DNA of 64,000 nt from an uncultured Arenicella sp. (GCA_938045295.1 CALINO010000018.1:1-64000); one strand, 5' to 3'. Shown: positions 47,215 to 56,800, counted from the stretch's first letter. The notes: a model not told the origin generated them from the letters alone. A program made the numbers and translations.

Positions 47215-47829
47215 ATGACCGCCTTCCAACAGAAAAAAAACCGCTACTACTTAATGCGCCATGGCGAAAGCTTAGCCAACCGAAAAGGTTTAATTGTCAG
47301 CCACCCTGACAACGCTCTGAATGACTTTGGGTTAACGACCAAAGGCGCCGAACAAGTAATGAATGCCGCCTTAAGCACTCGCCTTAAAGACGACACATTG
47401 ATCGTATCTTCTGACTACAAACGCTCAAAAGAAACCGCCGAAATAGTGAACAGTGTGATTAGCTGCTCCACCGAGCCATTATTAGAACCACTGCTAAGAG
47501 AACGAAATTTCGGCTCTTGGGAACTCTCCGATCACGCTAATTACGATGCCGTATGGCGCAATGACATTAATCACCCACAACGAAGTGAAAAGGGCGTGGA
47601 AACGGTGGATGACGTATTACAAAGAGGCTTGCAAGCCATTGACGATATAGAAAAGCACCATCAAGGCCGCACAGTTTTATTGGTGGGTCATGGTGACGTA
47701 TTACAAATTCTTTTAGCGCATCACCACAATATTCACCCGCGCTTTCACCGCAGCTTATCCGCCATTGGTAATGCCGACATTAGGAGCTTGGCCAAACTTC
47801 AATTAGCCATCGACTCGCCTGCGGCTTAG
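47215..47829 (+). CDS. Histidine phosphatase family protein
   Basis: A 204-aa phosphoglycerate-mutase-like phosphatase. YYLMRHGESLANRKG holds the nucleophilic histidine, SSDYKRSKETAE the second arginine, RERNFGSWE the acid region and LLVGHGDVLQ the second catalytic histidine. It follows the PHP-GT gene by 30 bp and ends the operon. It may remove a phosphate from a pathway intermediate or be a broad-range phosphatase. Confidence 0.87.
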   Translation: MTAFQQKKNRYYLMRHGESLANRKGLIVSHPDNALNDFGLTTKGAEQVMNAALSTRLKDDTLIVSSDYKRSKETAEIVNSVISCSTEPLLEPLLRERNFGSWELSDHANYDAVWRNDINHPQRSEKGVETVDDVLQRGLQAIDDIEKHHQGRTVLLVGHGDVLQILLAHHHNIHPRFHRSLSAIGNADIRSLAKLQLAIDSPAA

Positions 47830-47851
47830 GTATCCAAAAATGATAACCCCA

Positions 47852-48673
47852 CTAATGGCTCAGTAGTGCGTCTTTAGCAAACCATTGATCATTCAACCAC
47901 TGATTCACGTCATCAACCTCTGAGAATAAGTGGTGCTCAATAGTAATAGTGACCTTTTTAGGGTCGCCGTGTAAGCACCGCCAGATATTGACGTTTTCTT
48001 GATGGTAATTAATTGTAATATCAACAATCGGCGTATCAGCACTGACGTGACGTTTGATCATTTTAATACCGCCCGATCTTGGCTTTAACAAATGTTGGTA
48101 GGGTGAACCTTGTTGCGTTTGTTTGTCGTTAGTGAAACGTGTGCCTTCAGGAAACAGCAATAGAGCCCCTGATACGTCGGAGTGATTTTGCGAGGCTTTT
48201 TGAATCAGGCGCAGATCATCACTACTTCTGCCATTCTTATTCTTAGTGCCATTTCGTTGCAACCGAGGAAAGTCTAAGGCCAAACAAATCCAGCCAATGA
48301 TGGGCACCCACGTCAACTCTCGCTTTACAAGAAACTTAATCATTGGCCCATTAGCGGTAATAACCTCTTGCACCAACGGTATATCAAACCAAGTTTGATG
48401 ATTGCAAATAACCACCGGGTTGGGGTGTGCATTAAGTTCACCCTTAACCTCCACCTCAATGCCAACCACTTTTTTCATCCAGAAACTGTTCACTCTAACC
48501 GCACAACGATACAGCTTAGCGGTTAAGCGCTGAGAAATGGCGGTAACGGTTTTCGACGGCACCACCCAAGCAACCAATAAAATAATCAATAAAATGATTA
48601 AGCCAGTCACCAAATTCAACGCCACCCACAACGCTGAAAGCACACTAATCACATGGTTAATCATTGCCTTCAT
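47852..48673 (-). CDS. PlsC-family acyltransferase (YihG-like)
   Basis: A 273-aa membrane acyltransferase of the 1-acylglycerol-3-phosphate type. It has an N-terminal hydrophobic helix, the NHQTWFDIPL block with the catalytic HxxxxD, the VKRELTWVPIIGW block and LLFPEGTRF. The arrangement resembles E. coli YihG, a minor lysophosphatidic acid acyltransferase, rather than PlsC itself. It is convergent with the histidine phosphatase gene, so a link to that lipid-related operon is positional only. Confidence 0.85.
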   Translation of the reverse strand: MKAMINHVISVLSALWVALNLVTGLIILLIILLVAWVVPSKTVTAISQRLTAKLYRCAVRVNSFWMKKVVGIEVEVKGELNAHPNPVVICNHQTWFDIPLVQEVITANGPMIKFLVKRELTWVPIIGWICLALDFPRLQRNGTKNKNGRSSDDLRLIQKASQNHSDVSGALLLFPEGTRFTNDKQTQQGSPYQHLLKPRSGGIKMIKRHVSADTPIVDITINYHQENVNIWRCLHGDPKKVTITIEHHLFSEVDDVNQWLNDQWFAKDALLSH

Positions 48674-48697
48674 CCTTAGCTGAACAACAACACTGCA

Positions 48698-49501
48698 TTA
48701 CATAACCGCGGCGCTGAATAAAATCCAAACCGCAATAAAACTCTTCAGTTGAACGGGCGACATTAACGCCGCAACGCGTTTGGCAACAGAACCACCAATC
48801 ACCGCCGCAGGTGCGGCAAACGCCAGCACATCAACATTAATATTGGTGTGCAACCACACGTACTTTTGCACACCAAACCAAACGCAAATAGCGCTGACGC
48901 TGACCGCAACACCAATCGCCATGCGCACCGGAAAGCGCATTAATATGAGCATAACAGCCACTAACTCACCAATACCAATGGATAACCAAGCCGTTACCAA
49001 ACCGCCAATAAAACTCACCAACACGGCCACCGCATTAATGCGCGTATTAAAGGCAATGGACGACTGATGCAATCGCTTAGTGCGCACAATGTATACCGTG
49101 GTTAGCAGTATGGCGACTCCGAACAAGCCTGAAAACACTTTAAACACCCACTTCACCTGCATGGCCGACTCAGGGGTGAGCACGTATTGCCCAATCAGCA
49201 AGCCAACCACAGCGGGTACGGTAAATAAAATAATCAGCGAATAGTATTGCCGCCAATCGGCGACGTGCGTTTGATCGCCCGCTACTAATTGCTGCTTTGC
49301 AAAACGCCGCCACGCTAACATGCCCGCCGTCATACCAAAACACTGTATGGCGAAACTGGTGGCGATAATCTGCTCAGCGCCAACACCCAGCATATTAAAC
49401 GCAGGCACAAATACAACACCGCCGCCCGCGCCAGTAGCATTGGCAACAATAGCCCCCAATATGGCAACAAAGAAAAATGGCCAATAACTAAAATCAATCA
49501 C
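48698..49501 (-). CDS. TauE/SafE (TSUP) family permease
   Basis: A 267-aa inner-membrane protein with about eight hydrophobic segments and the TSUP motif NATGAGGGVVFVPAFNMLG near the N-terminus, repeated in a degenerate form in the second half (FIGGLVTAWLSIGIGELVAV). TSUP members export sulfite, sulfoacetate or other organosulfonates; the substrate cannot be told. It lies 24 bp upstream of the PlsC-like gene on the same strand. Confidence 0.85.
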   Translation of the reverse strand: MIDFSYWPFFFVAILGAIVANATGAGGGVVFVPAFNMLGVGAEQIIATSFAIQCFGMTAGMLAWRRFAKQQLVAGDQTHVADWRQYYSLIILFTVPAVVGLLIGQYVLTPESAMQVKWVFKVFSGLFGVAILLTTVYIVRTKRLHQSSIAFNTRINAVAVLVSFIGGLVTAWLSIGIGELVAVMLILMRFPVRMAIGVAVSVSAICVWFGVQKYVWLHTNINVDVLAFAAPAAVIGGSVAKRVAALMSPVQLKSFIAVWILFSAAVM

Positions 49502-49596
49502 AGTACAGTGCCTAATGTTTGTAAAGCAAACATGAATTTATGAGAATAATAACGGCTGCTGACATTAGAAAAATTAGCGTGCTAAATCAACTTAAT

Positions 49597-51321
49597 TTAC
49601 TCGAATGAGTAAATTAATACGCCACCCACAAAGGTACTTAGAACCTTGGTATTGAGCAAATCAGTGTCGTCGTTGCTGGGGTCAGCGTCGAGCACCACTA
49701 AATCAGCCAACTTGCCAACCTCAATAGAGCCAAGTTCATGTTCTCTAAACACTTGATAAGCGGCATCAATGGTGACGGCTTTTAACGCTTGCTCACGCGA
49801 GATACGTTCAGTACGGCCAATACTTTGCCCGGCTGATGATTCACGTTGTACCGCCGACCACAGCAAACGCATTGACTGCATGGGCACCACCGGTGAGTCT
49901 AAATGAATGGTAAACGGCAAATCTAGTTTACTGGCACTATTGGCTGGGCTGATTTGCATTACTCGTTCAGGGCCTAAGAAAATATTGCGATGCCGATCCG
50001 CCCAATAGTACGTATGAGCACTGAAGAATGATGGCGTAACACCCAGCTTTTTCATTTTTTCCAGCTGCTTTTTACTCGCCATCTGCGCATGAATAAGCAC
50101 CACTCTAGGGTCAGCCCTTGGGTAAGCAGTTTGTGCCTGCTCCACGGCGTATAAAATATCATCAATGGCCGCATCGCCATTGCCGTGAATGGCCAGTTGC
50201 TGACGCTGTTTAAAATAATCAGTCACTAACGCCGCCAACGTCTCTCTACTCATCAGTGGGTGGCCAGCAAACTCATCGCCGTATTCATCAGGAACAGTAT
50301 GGTACGGCTGCTTTAAGTAAGCGGTATAACCTTGAATACTGCCATCAGCCACCAGCTTGATGGCGCCTATTTCGTATTTGTCACTATTGTCCTGCTTAAG
50401 CGAGGTAAGTTTGTCTGGCGTTAACGCACCGTGACGAGGCCAAAGAATAAGCCGCTGCTTTATTGCGCCTAATTTAGCCGCCCATTTCAGCCCAGATATA
50501 TTGCGCCAGTCAGCCGCCCCGTTTTGCGCCATTGTCACGCCTTGCGACGCGTACTCATTTGAGGCCGCCTTCACTATTTGCACAATCTCAGGCAATGAAA
50601 AGTCCGTCGCCTTGTCTTGAAATGCAAAAATAGCATTCTCAAGTATTAGCCCGGTTAATTCGCCTTCGGCGTTTTTTTGATACTGCCCACCGTCAGGGGG
50701 GCGCGTATTTTTATCCACGCCCAAGCGTTGTAGCGCGGCTGAATTGGCCACCCCGATATGCCCAGACACGTGCAAAATAAAAATCGGTCGCTCGCTTGAT
50801 ACACGATCAAGCTCTTCTTTTAGCGGGTGCCGGCCATCCACCATTTGCGTATCGTCGTAGCCAAATCCAAACAGCCAATCATGGGCGTCTTTTAATTGCG
50901 CCTCACGCTTGCGAAGCACGCTCAGCAATTCCTCGATACTGCCAATATTACCAATAGGCGGGGCATTCAAATCAGCAGCAAACTCATACACACCGGAAGC
51001 GGGGAAATGACTGTGTGCATCAATAAAACCAGGCATTAAGGTATTGCCAGCCAGATCGTGAACACGCACATGCTTGCGCTCAGGATGCGCTTGAATTAAC
51101 GCGCTTATTTCTTTGGTAGTGCCAATAGCAACAATTTTTTCACGCTCAAGCAAAACAGCTTGCGCCGTGTCGTTGGCCTCGTTTAACGTTAATACATGCC
51201 CATTAATAAACGCTTGCAATACCGGCGGCTTTGGCGGCATAAGCCAAACATAGCCAATGGCCGCCACAATTAAGCAAAGCAACAGCACGATTTTTAGCAG
51301 CGCGAAGAGAAGCTTCTTCAA
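49597..51321 (-). CDS. Membrane-anchored amidohydrolase, YtcJ-like
   Basis: A 574-aa metal-dependent hydrolase of the YtcJ-type amidohydrolase group. An N-terminal anchor or signal (about 5-27) is followed by the composite beta domain and the barrel: GNTLMPGFIDAHSHF gives the HxH ligands, QLAIHGNGDAAIDDI and VVLIHAQMAS further histidines. It ends ELGSIEVGKLADLVVLDADP, typical of the family. The substrate is unknown. Single gene on the minus strand. Confidence 0.87.
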   Translation of the reverse strand: MKKLLFALLKIVLLLCLIVAAIGYVWLMPPKPPVLQAFINGHVLTLNEANDTAQAVLLEREKIVAIGTTKEISALIQAHPERKHVRVHDLAGNTLMPGFIDAHSHFPASGVYEFAADLNAPPIGNIGSIEELLSVLRKREAQLKDAHDWLFGFGYDDTQMVDGRHPLKEELDRVSSERPIFILHVSGHIGVANSAALQRLGVDKNTRPPDGGQYQKNAEGELTGLILENAIFAFQDKATDFSLPEIVQIVKAASNEYASQGVTMAQNGAADWRNISGLKWAAKLGAIKQRLILWPRHGALTPDKLTSLKQDNSDKYEIGAIKLVADGSIQGYTAYLKQPYHTVPDEYGDEFAGHPLMSRETLAALVTDYFKQRQQLAIHGNGDAAIDDILYAVEQAQTAYPRADPRVVLIHAQMASKKQLEKMKKLGVTPSFFSAHTYYWADRHRNIFLGPERVMQISPANSASKLDLPFTIHLDSPVVPMQSMRLLWSAVQRESSAGQSIGRTERISREQALKAVTIDAAYQVFREHELGSIEVGKLADLVVLDADPSNDDTDLLNTKVLSTFVGGVLIYSFE

Positions 51322-51386
51322 TGGCCACCTCGATTAATTTGTTTTATTTATGATGCCCGACGATACCAGTTTACACTCTTATGTTG

Positions 51387-53021
51387 CTATAAATTAGTAC
51401 GCGTTTGCTTTGATTTTTCATACCATTGCTCAAAGCGAGCCACTCCATCGTCCATCATGTGGTGATTATTTCTGACTTTATTTGCCATGGCTTCCGCCGC
51501 GTCAGAATGGTGAAGCATTAATAACGCCTCAACCACAGAACGTTGCGCTGCGTAATTATTGGGCACCCTATCGTAAACACGTTGATATAAGCTAAGCGCC
51601 TTACCCCAATGTTGATTGGCGGCGTATAAGCATGCCGCCGACCATGCGGCTTCAGTTTGTTCTGGCGCCGCGTGCATTGCAATGTTGTAACGACTCGCTG
51701 CTTCGACCAAAAACGCTTCTTGTTCTAACCGAGTGTTGGCAAACTGTATTTTTTGACGAAAAACATGGCCGCTAACAGTGTTAACAAAAGGCGCTTGTGG
51801 TGCCAGTTTCAATGCCTGATTAATCAAACCTTGCGCACGTAAAAGACTGCTTTTGTTACGTGCAAATAGGGCAATATTTGCCAAGCCCGCCAGCGCATGA
51901 GCATTGTTGAGGTTTAAACGTAATGCGCGTTCAAATAATGGCTTAGCTAACTCGGGCTTAGCTTCAGATTGCAAGAAAAATAGGCCTAACGCGCTCATCA
52001 CCTCATTAGTGCGCAACTGTTTTGCAGTCACACTGACATTAACGGCCGCAACTATCGGCCGGATGCTTTTAGCTCGTTTTTTATAGATGCCTTTTTTTAA
52101 ATAACGCCGCAGCTCTGTGTCTAATTCAGAAAACGAAAGCCCAACCGCGTATTGCAGCGCCTGCTGTTCCGCCATGCCCGCTGCACTCAAACTTAAGTAT
52201 TGCCTTAGTTGCTGTTGGCGATCCGCATTACTGTGGAAATAATGAGCCATCAACCAGCCTTGCGAATAGGTTTGGTAATGACGTTTTTTCAATCGGCGGC
52301 TAACGTATTTAGCGGTTAACATTTCTTTGCTGGGCACCCAGCGCATGGTGCGCATGGCTTTAACATGGTGTTTAGCAATGCGCCCATAAACAATACTGTC
52401 ATCACGTTTGAATTGGGTATGTGCCAAATATTCAGCAAGCCCTTCGCGATACCAATAAGGCGCATTACTGTATGTGCTGTTGGCTAAAACATAATGCGTG
52501 TACTCGTGAAGTAATGCGGCATGGTTTTGGCTTGTCTTAACATAACGCAGCACGCAATAAGGGCCATTAATACTGTCGCGAAAGAAACCAGAGGTTTTTC
52601 TTAATTGTGGTGCGTGTTGAGTTAAAAAATCGTACGTAGAATCGTGCTCCGTGAGAATCAACGTGAGTGGCCGCGCCTTCTTGCGCATTTGCGCCGAGCT
52701 GAGTATTCCCGCCCCCTGCTCTATGGCTAGGTGAAACTGCCTTAAGCGCTGCACAACTTTAGCCGCTGACTCAGATTTCAAGTCTGTGATGAATATAAAA
52801 TGATCGGTTTCAAATTGGTGCCATGGTTGGCTAGTCCAAGCTTCTTTTTGTTGATGCTCTGCCGCCGCCCAAGGAACCATAAAAAGCAAACCGAGTATCA
52901 ACACAACTGGCACGGCAAACAGCCGATGGATCTTGTTTTTTAATACACGCGCTTTTGACAGAGCCGTGAATATAAATTCAAAAACAAACTCTAATACACA
53001 CCCCAATACACATTTCGTCAT
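51387..53021 (-). CDS. Exported peptidase-MA-like (DUF1570) protein with TPR region
   Basis: A 544-aa exported protein. A long N-region precedes the signal core FAVPVVLILGLLFMVPWAAA. The middle shows a gluzincin-like site: ALLHEYTHYVLANSTYS (HExxH form HEYTH) followed by WYREGLAEYLAH with the downstream glutamate. From about residue 330, several TPR-type repeats follow (ALGLFFLQSEAKPELAKPLFERAL and later copies). It may be a zinc metallopeptidase with a protein-binding scaffold. The start, with a GGGGGGTAGG stretch before it, is the only usable one I found. Confidence 0.78.
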   Translation of the reverse strand: MTKCVLGCVLEFVFEFIFTALSKARVLKNKIHRLFAVPVVLILGLLFMVPWAAAEHQQKEAWTSQPWHQFETDHFIFITDLKSESAAKVVQRLRQFHLAIEQGAGILSSAQMRKKARPLTLILTEHDSTYDFLTQHAPQLRKTSGFFRDSINGPYCVLRYVKTSQNHAALLHEYTHYVLANSTYSNAPYWYREGLAEYLAHTQFKRDDSIVYGRIAKHHVKAMRTMRWVPSKEMLTAKYVSRRLKKRHYQTYSQGWLMAHYFHSNADRQQQLRQYLSLSAAGMAEQQALQYAVGLSFSELDTELRRYLKKGIYKKRAKSIRPIVAAVNVSVTAKQLRTNEVMSALGLFFLQSEAKPELAKPLFERALRLNLNNAHALAGLANIALFARNKSSLLRAQGLINQALKLAPQAPFVNTVSGHVFRQKIQFANTRLEQEAFLVEAASRYNIAMHAAPEQTEAAWSAACLYAANQHWGKALSLYQRVYDRVPNNYAAQRSVVEALLMLHHSDAAEAMANKVRNNHHMMDDGVARFEQWYEKSKQTRTNL

Positions 53022-53161
53022 CCTACCCCCCAGTACGATTCCCCTTGTTGCTTCGTTGGTTTTATTCCTTTTGCTGCTCTTTCAACCTTCTTTTGACTTC
53101 CATTGCCATTCGCCCATATGGCTATTTATTAGCCATACTATGTAACTTGCTAATTCATTTG

Positions 53162-54058
53162 CTAAGCCACTTCTTGTAACTTAATAGTAAATAAGTCTAT
53201 CAGTGCTTCAATATTATTCAAGTTGGCGTAGTTTGGCCTAACCACAAAAGCAATGCGCCGGTGAGGCCCTGGCTCGGCCAACCTTTTTGCGTTAAGTGTT
53301 TGGCTGGAAGCCACTAATTGCTCTAACGCCATGGCCGGTATCAACGTAGACCCCATTTTTCCAATGACTAATTGAATTAAGGTACTTAAGCTGGTTGCGC
53401 TTAAGCTTTGCGCCTTTTCACTGCCCATTTTGCACGCTCTCAAGGCTTGGTCTTTTAAACAATGGCCGTCTTTAAGCAACATGAGTTTTTTGTTCTCGAG
53501 TTCTTTTGCCGTGATCACATCGGTATCACTCAAGTCATCGTCACCATGACTGATCCAGTACAGATCTTCCTGCCAGAACTCAAATGTAAGCAAGCCTTCC
53601 GTGGGGTACGGCAATGCCAATATTGCGGTATCGATTTCCCCACTGCGCACCATGTCTAACAACGGCGCGGACTGCTCTTCCACCACATTAAACTCAAAAT
53701 TTGGGTGGCTTTGAGCCAATGCGGGCAACACCTTGGGCAATAAATATGGGCAGATCGTTGGAATAATGCCCACTGACATTGGGTAGCTCAATACCGCCGC
53801 TCGGGTTTGTGACAGTTTTAATAAATCGTCAATTTGCAGCTGCACGTCTCGGGCTTTATCTAAAAATTGCTGCCCTATTGGCGTTACCAACACTTTTTTA
53901 TTGTCGCGTTCAAATACAGCAAAACCCAGCTGCTTTTCCATTTCAGCTAACGCCGTGCTCAGGGCTGACTGAGATATTGAACATTCTTCGGCCGCACGCC
54001 GAAAGTGCAATTGCTTCTCAACGGCCAAAGCATAACGAATCTGTTTCAATGAAATCAT
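53162..54058 (-). CDS. oxyR: Peroxide-sensing LysR-type regulator OxyR
   Basis: OxyR senses hydrogen peroxide by disulfide formation and activates defence genes. Taking the ATG complementary to 54056-54058 (MISLKQIRYALAV) gives 298 aa. The LysR winged helix is followed by the sensor domain with LLKDGHCLKDQALRAC; C200 and C209 match the redox pair of E. coli OxyR (C199/C208). It is divergent from ahpC, with an OxyR-type site between. The longer frame to 54100 adds an unrelated hydrophobic stretch. Confidence 0.95.
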   Translation of the reverse strand: MISLKQIRYALAVEKQLHFRRAAEECSISQSALSTALAEMEKQLGFAVFERDNKKVLVTPIGQQFLDKARDVQLQIDDLLKLSQTRAAVLSYPMSVGIIPTICPYLLPKVLPALAQSHPNFEFNVVEEQSAPLLDMVRSGEIDTAILALPYPTEGLLTFEFWQEDLYWISHGDDDLSDTDVITAKELENKKLMLLKDGHCLKDQALRACKMGSEKAQSLSATSLSTLIQLVIGKMGSTLIPAMALEQLVASSQTLNAKRLAEPGPHRRIAFVVRPNYANLNNIEALIDLFTIKLQEVA

Positions 54059-54113
54059 AGGCTTACATAAACCAAAATAAAAATGATCGATTAAATTCAT
54101 TATATTCCAAAAA

Positions 54114-54150
54114 ATAGATCGTAACGATCAAATCAATCTAATTTATTTAC
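54114..54150. promoter_or_regulatory. Candidate OxyR operator between oxyR and ahpC
   Basis: ATAG (54114-54117), CGAT (54125-54128), ATCT (54136-54139) and TTAC (54147-54150) are spaced at 11 bp, the four-quarter-site layout of OxyR (ATAG-N7-CTAT repeated). The first pair fits ATAGnTnnnAnCTAT well and includes the palindrome GATCGTAACGATC; the second pair is weak. A -10-like TATGAT follows at 54165-54170 for ahpC without a good -35, as expected for an activated promoter. Confidence 0.65.
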
Positions 54151-54257
54151 CTTGATATGTTTCGTATGATGCCCACATTGTTTATTTGATGGGTACGTCA
54201 AGCCACCCTCAGCTAATCATTTTAACGTTAATTTTTTACATTCTTCGGAGAATAACA

Positions 54258-54821
54258 ATGGCTTTAATCAACACCCAAGTGAAACCATTCACGGCGCAGG
54301 CATTCAAAAACGGTGAGTTTTTTGAAGTAACTGAAAAAGATATTGCTGGCAAATGGGCGGTTTTCTTTTTCTACCCAGCGGACTTCACCTTTGTGTGCCC
54401 GACAGAGCTAGGCGACTTACAAGACAAATACGCTGAGCTGCAAAGCATGGGCGTTGAAGTGTTCTCAGTCTCTACTGACACTCATTTCTCTCACAAAGCG
54501 TGGCACGACACGTCAGACACCATCGGCAAAATTGAGTACCACATGCTTGGCGACCAAAACGGCACTATTACTAACAACTTTGACGTAATGCGCCCCGGTG
54601 TTGGCCTAGCTGATCGTGCAACGTTCATCGTTGATCCAGACGGCATTATTCAAGCCATGGAAATCACGGCTGAGGGCATTGGCCGCGACGCTGACGACCT
54701 ACTACGTAAAGTTAAAGCTGCTCAGTACGTTCGAGCTAACCCTGGCGAAGTTTGCCCGGCCAAATGGAAGGAAGGTGAAGAAACACTGGCTCCTTCATTA
54801 GATTTGGTTGGCAAAATCTAA
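54258..54821 (+). CDS. ahpC: Alkyl hydroperoxide reductase subunit C (peroxiredoxin)
   Basis: AhpC reduces hydrogen peroxide and organic peroxides. The ATG at 54258 has CGGAG upstream and gives 187 aa, as in E. coli. The peroxidatic cysteine is C47 in [10 protein letters not shown]; the resolving cysteine is C166 in GEVCPAKW. The C-terminal tail for oxidative sensitivity is present. ahpF follows after 81 bp. Confidence 0.97.
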   Translation: MALINTQVKPFTAQAFKNGEFFEVTEKDIAGKWAVFFFYPADFTFVCPTELGDLQDKYAELQSMGVEVFSVSTDTHFSHKAWHDTSDTIGKIEYHMLGDQNGTITNNFDVMRPGVGLADRATFIVDPDGIIQAMEITAEGIGRDADDLLRKVKAAQYVRANPGEVCPAKWKEGEETLAPSLDLVGKI

Positions 54822-54902
54822 GCCAATAAATCACTCGCTGACCGGGCACTAATAAATTAATAACGTGCTCGGTTAGCACACTTATTATTGAGGAATTTGA
54901 TT

Positions 54903-56492
54903 ATGTTAACGGCAGAAATTTTAAATGCACTAAAAGGCTATACGGCAAACATGACTAATGCCGTCACCTTCGTTCTACAAACGGGCGAGCACTCAAAACG
55001 AGCTGAGTTAGTCGACTTCCTTACGCAAATCGCCTCTGTTTCAGACAAGCTTTCGATTGAAGAGCGTGATGCTGGCTTTCGTAGCCCAATCAGCTTTTCA
55101 CTGCAAACGCCTGAAGGCGACACTGGCATCCTATTTTCAGGCATCCCAAGCGGCCACGAGTTTAATAGCCTAATACTGTCGGTGCTTTGGTCTTCTGGCA
55201 CTGCAATGAAGCTTGATGACACACTTAAAAATCGCATAGCGGCTCCTGTTAATGAGAAGCTGCACTTTGAAGTGTTTATCAGCCTTGACTGCCACAATTG
55301 CCCCGATGTTGTACAAGCGTTGAATCAGTTCGCCTTGATCAACCCGAGTATCACCACCGAAATGATCGACGGTGGCTTGTTTCGTAATGTAATCGAAGAG
55401 CGCGACATACAAGGCGTGCCAAGCGTCTACCTAAATGGCGAAAAATTTGCCAACGGCAAAACCGAGCTCAGCACCATGGTCGACACGTTGATTGAGCGTT
55501 TTCCTGAAATGAAAGCGTCAAACGTTGTTGCACCTAAACTGCCCTTGCAAGACGTTACCATTATCGGTGGCGGCCCGGCAGGCGTAGCGGCCGCTATTTA
55601 CAGCGCCAGAAAGGGCTTGGCCGTAACATTGGTTGCTGACGTACTCGGCGGCCAAGTAAAAGACACCATGGGCATTGAGAACCTTATCTCAGTACCCAAA
55701 ACCACCGGCCCTGAACTGGTTGGCAATATGCAAGCGCACCTTGCGGATTATGAGATCACCATCAAAGAGCACGTACGTGTTCAGAGCATTGAAAAAGGCA
55801 ATATTAAAACCTTGGCTCTTTCATCTGGCGAAGAAATCGACACCAAAACATTAATCATAGCCACCGGCGCACGCTGGCGAGAGCTGGGTGTGCCGGGTGA
55901 AAAAGAAAACATCGGCAATGGCGTGGCTTATTGCCCACATTGCGACGGCCCGTTTTTCAAAGGCAAAGACGTGGCGGTGATTGGCGGCGGCAACTCCGGT
56001 ATTGAAGCGGCATTGGATTTAGCGGGCATTGTGAAGTCAGTCACCGTGTTCGAATTTATGCCCACATTAAAAGCCGATCAAGTGTTGGTAGATCAAGCGC
56101 AAAAACGCGACAACATCACCATATTAAAAAACGTGGCGACGAATCAGATTCATGCGCAAAACGGCAAAGTAAGTTCAATTGAATACACCGACCGAGCCAC
56201 CGAAGAAGTAACTCACCTAGAGTTAAACGGTGTGTTCGTACAAATCGGCTTAGTGCCCAACAGCCAATTTGCTGAAGGCGTGATTGAAATGAGCCAGCAC
56301 GGCGAGATTATTATTGACGAGCGTTGCAACACGTCAGAAAAAGGCATTTTCGCTTGTGGTGATGTAACAACGGTGCCGTATAAGCAAATTGTTATTTCAA
56401 TGGGCGAAGGCTCTAAAGCCTCACTGGCCGCGTTTGAATACCTGCTGACTCACGATGTTGATAATAGCCAAACAGCGGAGGTTGCCGCTTAA
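54903..56492 (+). CDS. ahpF: Alkyl hydroperoxide reductase subunit F
   Basis: AhpF transfers electrons from NADH to AhpC. From the ATG at 54903, preceded by GAGGA, it is 529 aa. It has an N-terminal double thioredoxin-like domain with C130/C133 (DCHNC), an FAD/NAD thioredoxin-reductase module with [19 protein letters not shown], the second redox pair C344/C347 (CPHC), and [17 protein letters not shown] for NADH. A strong terminator follows, so ahpC and ahpF form one operon. Confidence 0.97.
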   Translation: MLTAEILNALKGYTANMTNAVTFVLQTGEHSKRAELVDFLTQIASVSDKLSIEERDAGFRSPISFSLQTPEGDTGILFSGIPSGHEFNSLILSVLWSSGTAMKLDDTLKNRIAAPVNEKLHFEVFISLDCHNCPDVVQALNQFALINPSITTEMIDGGLFRNVIEERDIQGVPSVYLNGEKFANGKTELSTMVDTLIERFPEMKASNVVAPKLPLQDVTIIGGGPAGVAAAIYSARKGLAVTLVADVLGGQVKDTMGIENLISVPKTTGPELVGNMQAHLADYEITIKEHVRVQSIEKGNIKTLALSSGEEIDTKTLIIATGARWRELGVPGEKENIGNGVAYCPHCDGPFFKGKDVAVIGGGNSGIEAALDLAGIVKSVTVFEFMPTLKADQVLVDQAQKRDNITILKNVATNQIHAQNGKVSSIEYTDRATEEVTHLELNGVFVQIGLVPNSQFAEGVIEMSQHGEIIIDERCNTSEKGIFACGDVTTVPYKQIVISMGEGSKASLAAFEYLLTHDVDNSQTAEVAA

Positions 56493-56517
56493 ACAGCATT
56501 AGCAATGAATCAATAAC

Positions 56518-56550
56518 AAAGGCCGCTGCGGGAAACCACAGCGGCCTTTT
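56518..56550 (+). terminator. Intrinsic terminator of ahpCF
   Basis: GGCCGCTG (56521-56528) pairs with CAGCGGCC (56539-56546) across a 10-nt loop, flanked by AAA and TTTT. It ends the ahpCF operon. Confidence 0.93.
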
Positions 56551-56591
56551 AAATTTTATTGCCTTAATTTACGTTAAGAGATAAAAAACGC

Positions 56592-56620
56592 TTGCGCAAA
56601 TGAGAATCATTCTCTATATT
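56592..56620 (+). promoter_or_regulatory. Promoter overlapped by a Fur box
   Basis: TTGCGC (56592-56597) and TATATT (56615-56620) are separated by 17 bp. Between them lies TGAGAATCATTCTCT (56601-56615), which matches the 7-1-7 Fur core TGATAATnATTATCA at 11 of 14 defined positions and includes the perfect palindrome GAGAATcATTCTC. Iron-loaded Fur would cover the spacer and -10. The start would be at about 56628. Confidence 0.85.
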
Positions 56621-56627
56621 AAACCTC

Positions 56628-56800
56628 AGATGCAAATGAGACACATTTACATCGAATTGAAGCTTTTAATACATTGGCAGTTTGGTTGTATTACGGAAAA
56701 ACAGACCTTAGAGGTTTCAAAGCACACTTTTCTCAAAGTGAATAATAATATTCTCGGCACATTGATCAGGCAGAACGGCACTCCTGCCTGATCTTTTTTT
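56628..56800 (+). ncRNA. Candidate Fur-repressed small RNA (RyhB/PrrF-type analogue)
   Basis: No credible protein lies here: the one open frame of 63 codons starts before the promoter ends and has no ribosome binding site. The predicted transcript of about 173 nt starts from the Fur-box promoter. It has a hairpin CACTTT-TCTC-AAAGTG (56725-56740), then an A/U-rich single strand (56741-56752), then a perfect terminator. This is the usual plan of an Hfq-dependent trans-acting sRNA. It would be made under iron shortage. It is convergent with bacterioferritin, a typical RyhB-type target. The sequence is not recognisably RyhB. Confidence 0.72.
56764..56800 (+). terminator. Strong intrinsic terminator of the candidate sRNA
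   Basis: A perfect 10-bp stem, GATCAGGCAG (56764-56773) with CTGCCTGATC (56784-56793), encloses a 10-nt loop and is followed by seven T residues. It lies 54 bp before the bfr stop. Confidence 0.95.

Noticed and set aside
56700-56760. Similarity of the candidate sRNA to the RyhB core (AAAGCAC followed by CTCA)
   Set aside because: Only short, scattered matches; too weak to claim homology without a covariance search.
56600-56791. Open frame of 63 codons on the plus strand
   Set aside because: It starts inside the Fur-box promoter, has no ribosome binding site and no protein-like composition; a small RNA explains the block better.
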